Assembly: GCF_014696625.1 (NCBI RefSeq)
Contig: NZ_JACJQL010000018.1
Coordinates: forward strand, 55,316-119,315
Reading direction: 5' to 3'
Origin: Nostoc parmelioides FACHB-3921
GTDB lineage: Bacteria > Cyanobacteriota > Cyanobacteriia > Cyanobacteriales > Nostocaceae
Length of the DNA stretch: 64,000 bases
The position numbers and the translations under genes are program-made. Of the stretch, positions 28,301 to 36,349 are shown one piece after another. Within the stretch, counting starts at the first letter, position 1; each line of letters opens with the position of its first letter. The notes beneath the pieces were generated by a model that was not told the origin of the DNA, ran no database searches, and saw nothing but the letters and a program-made list of their open reading frames with translations.

Positions 28301-29382
28301 TGCTTCACAGTTTTGCCTATGCCAGCAAAGGAATAGAGCAGGATATTATCTGTCAATTACTCGCATCACCAAAATATCGGAAAGCTCGCTGGGAAAGCCC
28401 AGAAGATAATCAGAAAATTACCAGTAATCCTTGGCAATGGCAACCGTCTATGCCTGGTTTAGACCGGATGCAATGGGAAAGTTTGGGATTGGAAAAATTA
28501 GAATTGCCTCGTTTGGGAGAACCTGATATTCCAGCACGGATTCGCCTCCAGCAACATTTGGAAAGTTCTCTGTTAGGACAAGCAGTTTTAGACGCAGCCC
28601 TAGCATTAAAGCTGATTTTGCAACACCAAGAATCTTTTACTCTAGAATTAGCAGACCAACGATGGGTTTTACAGCGTCGAGAATTAGAAAGTCAGGTATT
28701 TGTTCCCTTTGCCCGTCGTCTAAATCGTGAACTCAACAAATTATTAGTAGCTCGTGGTATCCCCACAGAAGCAATTAATCAAGCAATTCTCACCGGTGGG
28801 GTGGCTAATTTAGGGGTTGTCAACCTGTGGTTGCGACAAAAGCTTCCCAATGCCAAGATTATTCAAGACTCATACCTGGGAGAAAATGGCGCACCTAATT
28901 GTAGTCGTGTTGCTTGTGGTTTAGCTTTACTACCCCTACATTCCCAAGTCTTGGAAGAATCTAGACATCAATACACAGACTACTTCCTATTTACAGAATT
29001 ACTGCGACTCTTGCCCAACCGGACTTTATCTTTTAGTGAAGTTCTCCAGTTATTTGAAGGACGTGGAATCAATACTAATATTTGTCAGCAAAGACTATTA
29101 GCGTTCCTCGAAGGAGAATTACCAGCCGGCTTAATACCCACTTCCCCAGAATCTACCTGGCTTACCCAACATTCTCTCAGCAATCTTGACTATCAAGCGA
29201 TGTCTACGACGGGCTACGCCAACAGCTACGCACCACTTTTTGAAAAACAAGGCAATCTCACCTACCGCCCCAATTTCCAACAATTGCAGTTACTCCACCG
29301 TTATCTTGATGCCATCAAAGCCAGTACTCAACAATCACTGGAAGAACCTTATACTGTTGATTTTGTTGGCGTTGCTGAGTGA
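25384..29382 (+). CDS. Hsp70-like ASKHA ATPase with 700-residue acidic extension
   Basis: A 1332-residue protein starting at GTG (AAGG in front). Residues 1-270 are helical and coiled-coil-like. About 270-700 are low-complexity, acidic, Pro/Ser/Thr-rich, with short repeats such as DTDLFDFSDTPEVE and EADLFNFNDTPAPE. The ATPase domain starts at about 711 with WYLGIDLGTTGISAALL (phosphate-1 loop), has MNIGGTATEMALVDI (phosphate-2) and AILTGGVANLG (adenosine motif). Canonical Hsp70 substrate-binding sequence is not obvious, so it is a DnaK relative rather than DnaK. Near the C-terminus, 29198-29232 resembles a dispersed Nostoc repeat. No membrane segment is apparent. Confidence 0.85.
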   Translation: MTSRTDEIQKLIADIDNLLNSNGKRLSRLLSSQAQEPKEVLEKVRNFLVSLQESETLENEPNHNSRLLTKFVEQGQNQSTPQPHQLHQEDNNIPFSQLKNELSELIQPLQGEITALLQERTILAQEIRQLEQKRLQNYSLSQQLANQEQIITDFLQVLMSRLLPVLTPQMTEGGVNPTSYHSTNSARLDLPPATTQTFWESSEQGDRLTQLTKELDQRLLSLDGTVNVVFEALQRNINTYHESLSQALARMHSTGLQSEQLMAGFINNWTQSLQQLSNFQQSVPKEENPAPTAPPSSIPVHTVIEVSTPADSSSTVSHQESTSTVGLDQKLPTQTDTDELDAVLLQLGVDAPLSLENPDNLTTLLPNSWEFANDEVDLIYASLFGNDSFAGESLEVSPDLITPDLLELNVDDSPPAIESNFLAEADTAAIMPDVWFDQSDTDLFDFSDTPEVESTEVAAEALTTSLLLDQPEADLFNFNDTPAPENPVVLPQSTSLPTEPAVPLNISVLPEIEPVQPNSTDTITSLVDIEFAEELVDVTVLLEQTDVFQIAQDIEVITPHEQPEHPADHYIPASPQENLLSSEVTQLVNPPDISLNEEQWLQLHQDLAKLDDYASSESEPVNEPEVADTVADHQEKPPQPPITEKSNVVAFSVPEVNQTSVTPPAANVLNFTTITEKATEVPSASQNNSVDSVNHNVNKNTDNKSRSDDSVWYLGIDLGTTGISAALLNRSTGVVHPIYWSTEAQPGANSFQQSFRLPAEVYLPTASVPQATSEQEAADIKNHLYSVQLKPYLQVAIPYKNEQQRWEPVLQFNESSAGPLIWVVRSLSKLLLTLKADRYSTTQGLIATAVGLNQRTFHGIVSSIAGIICNCPSSWSEQYRFNVREALLTSKLVQHPQQVFFVEEAIASLLSFIDGGNGQVVQLSTHQGLSPAKNSDHALVGNTLIMNIGGTATEMALVDIPENLSQLTHNNFMLHSFAYASKGIEQDIICQLLASPKYRKARWESPEDNQKITSNPWQWQPSMPGLDRMQWESLGLEKLELPRLGEPDIPARIRLQQHLESSLLGQAVLDAALALKLILQHQESFTLELADQRWVLQRRELESQVFVPFARRLNRELNKLLVARGIPTEAINQAILTGGVANLGVVNLWLRQKLPNAKIIQDSYLGENGAPNCSRVACGLALLPLHSQVLEESRHQYTDYFLFTELLRLLPNRTLSFSEVLQLFEGRGINTNICQQRLLAFLEGELPAGLIPTSPESTWLTQHSLSNLDYQAMSTTGYANSYAPLFEKQGNLTYRPNFQQLQLLHRYLDAIKASTQQSLEEPYTVDFVGVAE

Positions 29383-29551
29383 GAACGCCATTTTGGTTAT
29401 GTCTAAGCAGTGGGGGGTAGTGAGTACTGCCCTCTACCCTCTACTTTCTATCTCTATATTTTTATTTTTGAACTAAAGACGGAATTATTGATAAATTAAT
29501 GATGCTGATTGATCAACTGAAAGCTATTGAAGGTATAGAACCAGAATTATT

Positions 29552-30154
29552 ATGAAATCCCTGCACCGTCCTGATCTATATAGCTGGTCTACTTTCAACC
29601 CTGCAAGAAATATTGATTTCAATGGGTTTGCCTGGGTTCGTCCTGAAGGCAATATCTTGATTGATCCAGTAGCTTTATCAAATCATGATTGGAAACACTT
29701 GGAGTCTCTGGGTGGAGTGGCTTGGATTGTCCTGACAAACTCCGATCATGTGAGGTCAGCGAAGGAAATTGCCGACCAAACCTATACCAAAATAGCTGGG
29801 CCAGTCGCAGAGAAAGAGCATTTTCCTATATATTGCGATCGCTGGTTATCTGATGGTGATGAACTTGTCCCAGGACTCAAAGTACTGGAACTCGAAGGGT
29901 CTAAAACTCCCGGAGAGTTAGCATTACTATTGGAAGAAACAACCTTAATTACAGGGGATTTAGTCCGGGCATATCGAGCAGGGGGCTTGGAAACCTTACC
30001 TGATGATAAGCTGGTGAATAAGCAAAAAGTAGCAGCTTCAGTTCGCAGATTAGCTGCATTAGAGAAGGTAGAAGCCGTGTTAGTTGGAGATGGTTGGTCT
30101 GTGTTTCGGGATGGGCGCGATCGCCTCAAAGAACTTGTAGCAACTTTGGCATAA
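29552..30154 (+). CDS. MBL-fold protein with degenerate metal motif
   Basis: A 200-residue protein with MBL-fold layout: GFAWVRPEGNILIDPVALSN, then VLTNSDHVRSA where HxHxDH is expected, SKTPGELALLLEETTLITGDL, and a C-terminal VLVGDGWSVF strand. The two first His of the motif are replaced (only Asp-His remain) and the usual His before TPG is Lys, so typical dinuclear zinc catalysis looks unlikely. The Asp in ITGDL is kept. Role unknown. Preceded by a short STRR-like tract after the Hsp70-like gene; possibly independent transcript. Confidence 0.8.
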   Translation: MKSLHRPDLYSWSTFNPARNIDFNGFAWVRPEGNILIDPVALSNHDWKHLESLGGVAWIVLTNSDHVRSAKEIADQTYTKIAGPVAEKEHFPIYCDRWLSDGDELVPGLKVLELEGSKTPGELALLLEETTLITGDLVRAYRAGGLETLPDDKLVNKQKVAASVRRLAALEKVEAVLVGDGWSVFRDGRDRLKELVATLA

Positions 30155-30403
30155 AGTTAGCCTAGCGCCTCCGTTGGAGACTCACGTTAAAATACACCCA
30201 TTGATGGACACCAAAAGGATGAGAAGTAGTCCCAATTAATAGTAGTGAATCATAATAGAGAAAGCCACTCACTCATTTTTTTGTTCATGATTGCATAAAT
30301 TGCTGCGTCAGCAATGAGAAGTAATTAAGGCAATTGTGGAAATTCTAACTCCACTAAAAATGAAGTTTATTAGCCCCATAATGACAGGGCGAGAGGTAAT
30401 ATT

Positions 30404-30868
30404 ATGATTCACCACATATCTATTTCTGTCGAAAATCCCCAGCACGTTGCTCAGGTGCTAGCAGAAGTTATGAATGGAGAAGCCGTTCCCTTTTTCCCCC
30501 ATCCAGGTAGCTACATGGTTTTTCCGTTGGATGAATACGGTACAGGAATTGAAGTTTATCCTTTAGAAACATATATAAAGCCGGGTGAAGGTGAGCAAGG
30601 AGGTATTTTTGCAGAAGCTGCCAATGTTTCCGGCTTTACCGCCACTCACGCAGCTATTTCAGTCTCTGCTACAGAAGAAAAAATTGCAGAAATTGGCAAA
30701 CGGGAAGGTTGGAGAACAGTACGCTGTAACCGTGATTCCTTTTTTGATGTGATTGAGTTTTGGTTAGAAAACAAAATCATGATAGAACTTTTAACACCAG
30801 AAATGGCAAAACAATATTTACAAGTAACAAGTGCAGAAAATTTGAAGCAAATGTTCGCTGCTGCATAA
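30404..30868 (+). CDS. VOC (glyoxalase-like fold) family protein
   Basis: A 154-residue protein starting MIHHISISVENPQHVAQVLA, the beta-alpha pattern of a vicinal-oxygen-chelate half, with a second half ATHAAISVSATEEKIAEIGK and IEFWLENKIMIELLTPE near the end. Possible metal ligands are the early His and late Glu residues, but a full set is not certain. The ATG is preceded by GAGAGG. Enzyme activity is unassigned. Confidence 0.7.
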   Translation: MIHHISISVENPQHVAQVLAEVMNGEAVPFFPHPGSYMVFPLDEYGTGIEVYPLETYIKPGEGEQGGIFAEAANVSGFTATHAAISVSATEEKIAEIGKREGWRTVRCNRDSFFDVIEFWLENKIMIELLTPEMAKQYLQVTSAENLKQMFAAA

Positions 30869-31112
30869 TTTTTGCCTACAAATGTTTAGGAAAGACTACG
30901 CGTTGGCGTAGAGTCTCAAAAAGAATGGTGGGTGGAGTTTTTTATTGATGAGTTTTGTAGCAAGATATTAATTTCAGACCCACGATTTATTTGTAGGGTA
31001 ATTAATTTTGGATTTTGTTGGCGTAGTCTTTCCTGCGGAACGCTAAATGAATGCCAAGCATAGGGCATAGAAAAGTAGTTAATCTTCCATACCCTATACC
31101 CAAACTTCACTA
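30869..31112. repeat. Dispersed GCGTAG-type repeats between convergent genes
   Basis: GACTACGCGTTGGCGTAGAG at about 30893-30912 and GTTGGCGTAGTC near 31018 are inversely related short repeats of the kind scattered in Nostoc genomes. No gene seen. Confidence 0.45.
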
Positions 31113-32282
31113 CTAAACTTTTTTTTGAGAACGTCGCGTCATCATCCCAGCACTGACTGTGGCTAGAATTAAGATTCCTGCAATTGATGTGGGTTCGGGA
31201 ACAGACTGGGTTTGTAAGTAAGAGAAGACTTGGCCTGGTCGGAAGGGCAAATTATTAAAACTGGGATTGAGGGAAACTAGAACATTGGGGGGCAAATTAG
31301 AAATAGCGCGAGTTCGCCCTTGAGTACCCCCAGGATCTGAGGTCGTATCAACTTCCAGGTATAAGGGAGTTTCTACTGAGAAATCTGGTTCACTCAGGTT
31401 AATGGCTGCAACTAAATCCCAAGCTGGGTTGGGGTCATTGTTACTTTGAATTACTGTCAAGGCAAAGTCTAAAAATTCTGCCGCTAACTCACTTTCTGGT
31501 GTTGCAGTAGCTAGCCATGCTTGTTGATCGGCACGAGAGAAGGCAATCTGGTTTGTAGCATCCAGGGGGGTCAACTGAATTTTTAATCCTTGCCCTCCGG
31601 CTGCAAATACTTCTTGTGCTGCTAAGGGATCAGCCCAGATGTTGAACTCAGCTGTAGTGTTGGTAGAAAATGGGGGATCAGGCAGGACTGGGAGATTTCC
31701 AGGTACGAAAACAGCGCCTCCCATGATTTCGATGACGGCAATATTGTTGATAATTGTGGGGTCAAGGCGCAATGCTTCAGCAATATTGGTCAAAGGGCCA
31801 GTTGCCAAGATTGCTACAGGTGCTAATGACTGCTTCACTTTCTCCACAATTAGTTCTGCGGCTGGTCGAGTTACCACAGGTGGTGCTGTATCAGGTAGTT
31901 GGACGAAGGGAGACCAAAAAGTGTCTGCACCGGCACGAATAAATTCTGGAAAAGTATTGTCTCCTGCCAAGGGAGTTGATCTGCCAATGCCAACAGGGAT
32001 ACCAGAAGTATCTAGTCTGCCTAGCATTCGTTCCAGGTTGTTCACAAAACTTTCTGGGCGGGCTATACCTTGGGCAATGGTAATTGCTTGGACATCAAAT
32101 TTGGGATTGGCTAGCATATAAGCCAATGCAGTCATGCCGTCTTGGCTGCCATCGTCGTCGATAATTAGGGGGGTTGGCTTAAAAGAGGCTGCAAGTGCAG
32201 GTTGGCTACAAAAAATTGCTGTGATTGATACTAAAGAAGCAGTAGTAAAAAATAACTTCTGCACATTAGGAATTTTGAGCAT
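31113..32282 (-). CDS. Secreted nucleoside hydrolase-like protein with PEP-CTERM tail
   Basis: A 389-residue protein. A signal peptide (KLFFTTASLVSITAIF then ALAASF) is followed by an inosine-uridine nucleoside hydrolase fold: LIIDDDGSQDGMTALAYML carries the Asp cluster, IAQGIARPESFVNNLERML follows, and LATGPLTNIAEALRLDP is the typical mid-domain helix. The C-terminus is a PEP-CTERM sorting tag: VPEPTSIAGILILATVSAG then a basic RRSQKK. So it is probably exported and processed at the cell surface, hydrolysing nucleosides outside the cytoplasm. The first motif is DDDGSQD rather than DTDPGxDD, so substrate preference may differ. Confidence 0.88.
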   Translation of the reverse strand: MLKIPNVQKLFFTTASLVSITAIFCSQPALAASFKPTPLIIDDDGSQDGMTALAYMLANPKFDVQAITIAQGIARPESFVNNLERMLGRLDTSGIPVGIGRSTPLAGDNTFPEFIRAGADTFWSPFVQLPDTAPPVVTRPAAELIVEKVKQSLAPVAILATGPLTNIAEALRLDPTIINNIAVIEIMGGAVFVPGNLPVLPDPPFSTNTTAEFNIWADPLAAQEVFAAGGQGLKIQLTPLDATNQIAFSRADQQAWLATATPESELAAEFLDFALTVIQSNNDPNPAWDLVAAINLSEPDFSVETPLYLEVDTTSDPGGTQGRTRAISNLPPNVLVSLNPSFNNLPFRPGQVFSYLQTQSVPEPTSIAGILILATVSAGMMTRRSQKKV

Positions 32283-32444
32283 AAGAATATCGTTTCTAGG
32301 CTTTTAATTGAGGAGATGGCTGATATCTAGCTATCTAGAGAATGATACCTTAATGGCTGCGTAAATTACATAGTTAAAACAAGTTAATTATACTAATCAA
32401 TTACTTAATCTTTTCTTTAATAGTTGTTAATATAACTGCAAAAA

Positions 32445-33074
32445 TTACAAGAGAATTAAGCCTAGTCGAACACCAACGGTAACGGCTTCCGTGCGGGTGG
32501 AAACAGCTAGTTTTTGAAAGATAGAGGAAACATGAAACTTCACTGTATGGTCGGAAATATGTAAACTTTGAGCGATCGCTTTATTTCCTAAGCCGGAACC
32601 AAGCATTTGTAAAACCTCGATTTCTCGCGGTGTTAAGGATTGGACAGGATTAGTTACTGCTTTTTCCCGTACAGAAAAAAATTCTAGGACATCTGGATGT
32701 ATGACAATAAGACCAAGGGCGATCGCTTCAATTGCTGTTAAAATTTCTGATTCTGTGCTGGTATCAAGTAATATACCCCGCACGCCAGAACGTAGTGCTG
32801 CTTCTATATCAATTCCCTCCGGTTCTTTGACAATCAGCATCACTCTCAATGGGTCTTGTTCTTCTTGTAGTAGCAGTAATTTATCCCAATCTGATTGAGA
32901 GTTTCTGCCCCAATCCAGCAGCACTAAATCTAGTTGTAATTGCTGAAGTTCCTTTGTCATTTCCTCAATATCTGATACACTCCCCACAACAGTCATCTGA
33001 GGATTACCCGCTATCACCGCAGATAATCCCGCCCTTACCACATGGGAAGCAGCAACTACCATTACGCCAATCAT
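32445..33074 (-). CDS. NarL/LuxR-type regulator with degenerate receiver domain
   Basis: A 209-residue protein. The C-terminal LuxR helix-turn-helix is clear (LTPREIEVLQMLGSGLGNKA, HISDHTVKFHVSSIFQKL). The N-terminal receiver keeps the acceptor-position Asp54 (LVLLDWG), but the acidic pair usually after strand 1 is replaced (VMVVAASHVV) and the conserved Lys is missing (GILLDTSTE). Phosphorylation by a histidine kinase is therefore doubtful. It lies 53 bases after the protease-dead HtrA-like gene on the same strand; probably cotranscribed. No kinase gene is adjacent. Confidence 0.85.
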   Translation of the reverse strand: MIGVMVVAASHVVRAGLSAVIAGNPQMTVVGSVSDIEEMTKELQQLQLDLVLLDWGRNSQSDWDKLLLLQEEQDPLRVMLIVKEPEGIDIEAALRSGVRGILLDTSTESEILTAIEAIALGLIVIHPDVLEFFSVREKAVTNPVQSLTPREIEVLQMLGSGLGNKAIAQSLHISDHTVKFHVSSIFQKLAVSTRTEAVTVGVRLGLILL

Positions 33075-33127
33075 CTAATTTAATACCGTATTTTTCCTGG
33101 TAGTATTAACCACAAATTACTGTTTTC

Positions 33128-34117
33128 CTATCTCTTGCCATGCCTTCTACCGCCCTCATGTCTTCTACCGCCCTCATGCCCTCTGCCATGTGGTTCATGC
33201 TTTTTACCTTCCTCAATCGCCTGACTTTCACCGACGACAACATTTAAGTCCAGCAACGCCCCACCGCGAATGATTTGTAATGTGATAGATTTGCCAATGC
33301 GATCGCTATTATTAAGTAATGCCAGTACATCACCTGTATCATGAACGGCAATACCATCAAATTTGACCAACACATCTCCTAGTAACAAACCTGCATGATC
33401 AGCCGGGCTAGCAGCTTCAATATTGACAACAATTACCCCCGTGGTGGAACTTAAATTTAAGGCTGTTTGGAGATTGTCGGGTAACCGGACTGGCTGCATT
33501 CCTACACCCAAATAGCCACGGGAAATTCTACCTTTGGCTAGTAATTGGTCAATAACACGATTAACTGTAGTTGCTGGAATAGTCAAAGCCGTACCCCGTC
33601 GTCCAGATGTGTTCATTCCCACTAAGTAGCCAGCAACATCTACAAGCGCCCCACCCGCAAAACCAGGGTAGAGGTTGATATCTGGACGAATGAATTGGTC
33701 TATATTTCCGCCACTCATACTGCGCCAAGCCCCACTCAACGCACTCACCAACCCCATCGCTGCACGGATGTCACCTTGGCTACTTCTAGCCAAACCCAAT
33801 ACTAGATGACCAACTTTGAGGGTAGTTGCATCACCAATTTTGGCTACAGGAATTTGGGTATCTTGTAGCTGAAAGACGGCTATATCAGTACTTGAATCAT
33901 GACCGAGGAAAGTCGCAGGTAGGCTTTGTCCCTCGGATACAGTAATGGTAATTTCGTCATAGCGAGGAAGTGATTCATCCGAGGTGATAATAATTCCATT
34001 GCGCCAATGAATTCCACTAGAGGAAATCCGTGTACCTGCATTCACAGCAACGACAGAACTACCGGCCTGTTCGACTATTTCGGCTAAACTATTGGATAAC
34101 CCTATTAATGAAGACAT
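33128..34117 (-). CDS. HtrA-like PDZ protein lacking catalytic His and Ser (pseudoprotease)
   Basis: A 329-residue relative of S1C serine proteases (DegP/HtrA) without signal peptide. The trypsin-like fold is recognisable (ITITVSEGQSLPATFLGHDS, STDIAVFQLQ with Asp78). At the catalytic His position TNAHVV is replaced by TSDESL, and the active-site GNSGG is PGFAGGALVD, with Ala154 for Ser. A PDZ domain covers about 195-300 (GYLGVGMQPV, GLLLGDVLVKFDGIAVHDTG). The tail is Gly/His/Arg-rich with repeated RHEGGR units, from a tandem 18-base repeat. Start at ATG 34117 (a TTG lies one codon upstream). Likely a cytosolic binding or sensing protein paired with the LuxR-type regulator. Confidence 0.88.
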   Translation of the reverse strand: MSSLIGLSNSLAEIVEQAGSSVVAVNAGTRISSSGIHWRNGIIITSDESLPRYDEITITVSEGQSLPATFLGHDSSTDIAVFQLQDTQIPVAKIGDATTLKVGHLVLGLARSSQGDIRAAMGLVSALSGAWRSMSGGNIDQFIRPDINLYPGFAGGALVDVAGYLVGMNTSGRRGTALTIPATTVNRVIDQLLAKGRISRGYLGVGMQPVRLPDNLQTALNLSSTTGVIVVNIEAASPADHAGLLLGDVLVKFDGIAVHDTGDVLALLNNSDRIGKSITLQIIRGGALLDLNVVVGESQAIEEGKKHEPHGRGHEGGRRHEGGRRHGKR

Positions 34118-34242
34118 CAATTTTCTCTACATATTTTCTTGGATGTTCATATCTTGCCGTTTTGTCGGCGGAGATAGCATCGGAAAAATGGGGAGAATTT
34201 AACCTAGACAAATGGCTAGTAGCAAACAATAGATTGGGTAAT

Positions 34243-34911
34243 CTAAGCCTTTAGCCTCTGTTCTAAAAATTCACTGGCTTGTTCTAAAGAGTCTAAAATT
34301 TTGTAAGTCAAGCATCTGATTTCCGGTGATGGTTGTTCTATGTCGGGAACCATAATCGGATACATCCCAGCACTGAAGGCTGCTTCTACCCCTACACATG
34401 AGTCTTCAAAAACTACGCACTGCACAGGTGCAACATGAATTCTGCGACTAACTTCCAGATATATATCTGGTGCGGGTTTACCTTGTGGTACATCTTCGCT
34501 GGTGACAATGGTTGTAAAGTAAGGCAAGATGCCAGCGTTGCTTAAACGGCGGATAGTGCGGCTGCGGGATGTGCCTGTTCCTAAGGCGATGATAATCCCT
34601 AAACTATTTAGTTGACACAATAAGTTTAACGCACCTGGTTTCATTGGCAAACCTTCTTGCAGTTCTCGGCGATCGCCAATTTCAATGCGGTGTTTTTTTA
34701 TCGCCTCAAAAGGAAAATCATTACCATATCTTTGTTTGAGAATTTTTTCTCGCCATGACAAATCACGCCCGACAAATTCACTATAAAAATTATCACTCAT
34801 TATATATCCATGACTGGCTAGGGCTTGCTGCCATGCCCAGCGAGCAATGCTTTCTGTATCAAAAAGCAAACCATCCATATCAAAGATTGCGGCGCGGATA
34901 TCTGCTAACAC
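34243..34911 (-). CDS. HAD-superfamily phosphatase/phosphomutase
   Basis: A 222-residue protein of the beta-phosphoglucomutase-like HAD group. Motif I is AAIFDMDGLLFDTE (nucleophile Asp11, Asp13), the cap domain follows, then ALGTGTSRSR (motif II Thr/Ser), GKPAPDIYLEVSRRI (motif III Lys) and CVVFEDSCVGVEAAFSAGM (motif IV). All catalytic positions are retained. Substrate not assigned; pseudouridine-5'-phosphatase-like and sugar-phosphate activities are common in this group. The start is GTG at 34911. Divergent from hemD with only 69 bases between starts. Confidence 0.88.
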   Translation of the reverse strand: MLADIRAAIFDMDGLLFDTESIARWAWQQALASHGYIMSDNFYSEFVGRDLSWREKILKQRYGNDFPFEAIKKHRIEIGDRRELQEGLPMKPGALNLLCQLNSLGIIIALGTGTSRSRTIRRLSNAGILPYFTTIVTSEDVPQGKPAPDIYLEVSRRIHVAPVQCVVFEDSCVGVEAAFSAGMYPIMVPDIEQPSPEIRCLTYKILDSLEQASEFLEQRLKA

Positions 34912-34980
34912 ACTTAATCCCTTATTTTCAGCTTAACAACAACACACTATACAATTACGCTGCTGATTCGATATTTGCCA

Positions 34981-35811
34981 ATGTCTAATTTACTAACTGC
35001 ATCTCACCAATTGCCCTTATACGGAAAAAGGATTTTAGTGACAGCGCCAAGAAACTACGCTTCTAGGTTGTCTACACAAATTATTTGCAAGGGTGGTTTA
35101 CCAATTCTCATGCCCACGATAGAAACCTGCTATTTATCTAACTTTTCTCAATTAGATGCTGTGATCAGCTGCATAAATGAATTTGATTGGATTGCATTTA
35201 CTAGTAGAAACGGCATCATAGCATTTTTTGAGCGTCTACATAATTTAGATATTTCTATAACTAAATTGCAAAATTGTCAATTATGTGCATTAGGAAAAGA
35301 TATAGATGTTTTATTATCTTTGTTTGGTAGGGTCGATTTAATTCCTGAGGAATCTAGCCCAGTGGGGATTGTGGCTAAATTTTCACAAATACATGGAATT
35401 AGTGGACAAAAAATTCTGGTTCCAGTGCCAGAAGTTATAGGCATACCAGAGCCTAATATTGTGCCTAATTTTATCAATGATTTAGAAAAATTGGGTATGG
35501 AGGTAATTCGTGTACCTGCATACATAACTCAATCTTTAGACAAGAATATTTACTCGGTGGAAATAAATTTAATCCAACAAGGCTTAATTGATGTGATTGC
35601 CTTTAGTAGTACGGCAGAAATAGAAAGTTTTTTAAAAATGTTTCACTCCCAGAGTGAGTTTCAGCATTGTGTTGTTGCTTGTTTTGGCCCCTACACCGCC
35701 GCAAATGCCGAAAAGTTGGGTTTGAATGTTTCTGTTGTGTCAACAGACTTTAGTTCTTTTGAAGGTTTCGTGGAAGCAATAGTAAAGTTTTATATTGATA
35801 GTCCAATGTAA
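34981..35811 (+). CDS. hemD: Uroporphyrinogen-III synthase (HemD)-like protein
   Basis: A 276-residue protein with HemD features: GKRILVTAPRNYASRLS at the N-terminus, FDWIAFTSRNGIIAFFERL, a hinge between two Rossmann-like domains, IDVIAFSSTAEIESFLKMF, and CVVACFGPYTAANAEKLGLN at the C-terminus. HemD cyclises hydroxymethylbilane to uroporphyrinogen III, the branch point of heme, chlorophyll and cobamide synthesis. Motifs are family-typical but divergent, so it may be a paralogue of the main hemD. Start ATG at 34981; a TTG two codons upstream is less likely. Low GC relative to ileS or chlD. Confidence 0.75.
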   Translation: MSNLLTASHQLPLYGKRILVTAPRNYASRLSTQIICKGGLPILMPTIETCYLSNFSQLDAVISCINEFDWIAFTSRNGIIAFFERLHNLDISITKLQNCQLCALGKDIDVLLSLFGRVDLIPEESSPVGIVAKFSQIHGISGQKILVPVPEVIGIPEPNIVPNFINDLEKLGMEVIRVPAYITQSLDKNIYSVEINLIQQGLIDVIAFSSTAEIESFLKMFHSQSEFQHCVVACFGPYTAANAEKLGLNVSVVSTDFSSFEGFVEAIVKFYIDSPM

Positions 35812-35860
35812 ATGCGATCGCCTATGTAATATCGTAAGCGATCGCCGTTCATCAAATATT

Positions 35861-35891
35861 TTGTAGAATGAGCAATATGCTCATCCTACAA
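35861..35891. terminator. Bidirectional hairpin between convergent hemD and hsp20
   Basis: TTGTAGAATGAGCA pairs with TGCTCATCCTACAA across three bases, with one mismatch. T residues precede it (TATTTTG) for the leftward direction. Two HIP1 octamers lie just upstream. Confidence 0.55.
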
Positions 35892-35896
35892 GCTAG

Positions 35897-36349
35897 TTAG
35901 CCAGCAGCAGATTCAATGTTAATCTTCACGACTTTATTCTTTTCTGCTTCGGCTTTAGGTAATGTCAAATTCAAGATACCGTCTTTATATTCTGCTGTGA
36001 CGTTGGTATTTTGAATACGTGCAGGTAAAGGAATTACACGTTGGAATTTGCCATATTGGAATTCGCTTTTGATAACACCCTTATCTTCCGTCTTAGTTTC
36101 AGATTTACGTTCACCACTAATATAAACTGCTTTGTCAGTGACTTGTAAATCTACATCTTTAGGGTCAATCCCAGGAAGTTCTAGTTTTAGATGAATTGCC
36201 TCTGCTGTTTCATGTAGTTCAGCAGCCGGAACTCTAGTTAAGGTTCTTTCTAATACTGTTGATGGTAGCATATCTTCCTCAAACAAATGATTTAATTGAC
36301 GTTGTAAAGTGTTTAAATCTTGCCAAGGGTTCCAACGAATAAGTGTCAT
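35897..36349 (-). CDS. Small heat shock protein, Hsp20/alpha-crystallin family
   Basis: A 150-residue holdase chaperone. N-terminal WNPWQDLNTLQRQLNHLFEE, an alpha-crystallin domain from about residue 42 to 140 (AIHLKLELPGIDPKDVDLQV, GEFQ-type FQRVIPLPARI, YKDGILNLTLPKAE), and the short C-terminal tail with VKINIE. Full length for the family. The start has GAGGAG eight bases ahead. I looked for a CIRCE operator upstream and saw none, so control must differ from HrcA/CIRCE. Confidence 0.95.
   Translation of the reverse strand: MTLIRWNPWQDLNTLQRQLNHLFEEDMLPSTVLERTLTRVPAAELHETAEAIHLKLELPGIDPKDVDLQVTDKAVYISGERKSETKTEDKGVIKSEFQYGKFQRVIPLPARIQNTNVTAEYKDGILNLTLPKAEAEKNKVVKINIESAAG

Noticed and set aside
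29186..29476. 96-codon plus-strand frame at the end of the Hsp70-like gene
   Set aside because: Mostly overlaps the Hsp70-like gene in another frame and continues into a repeat-like tail.
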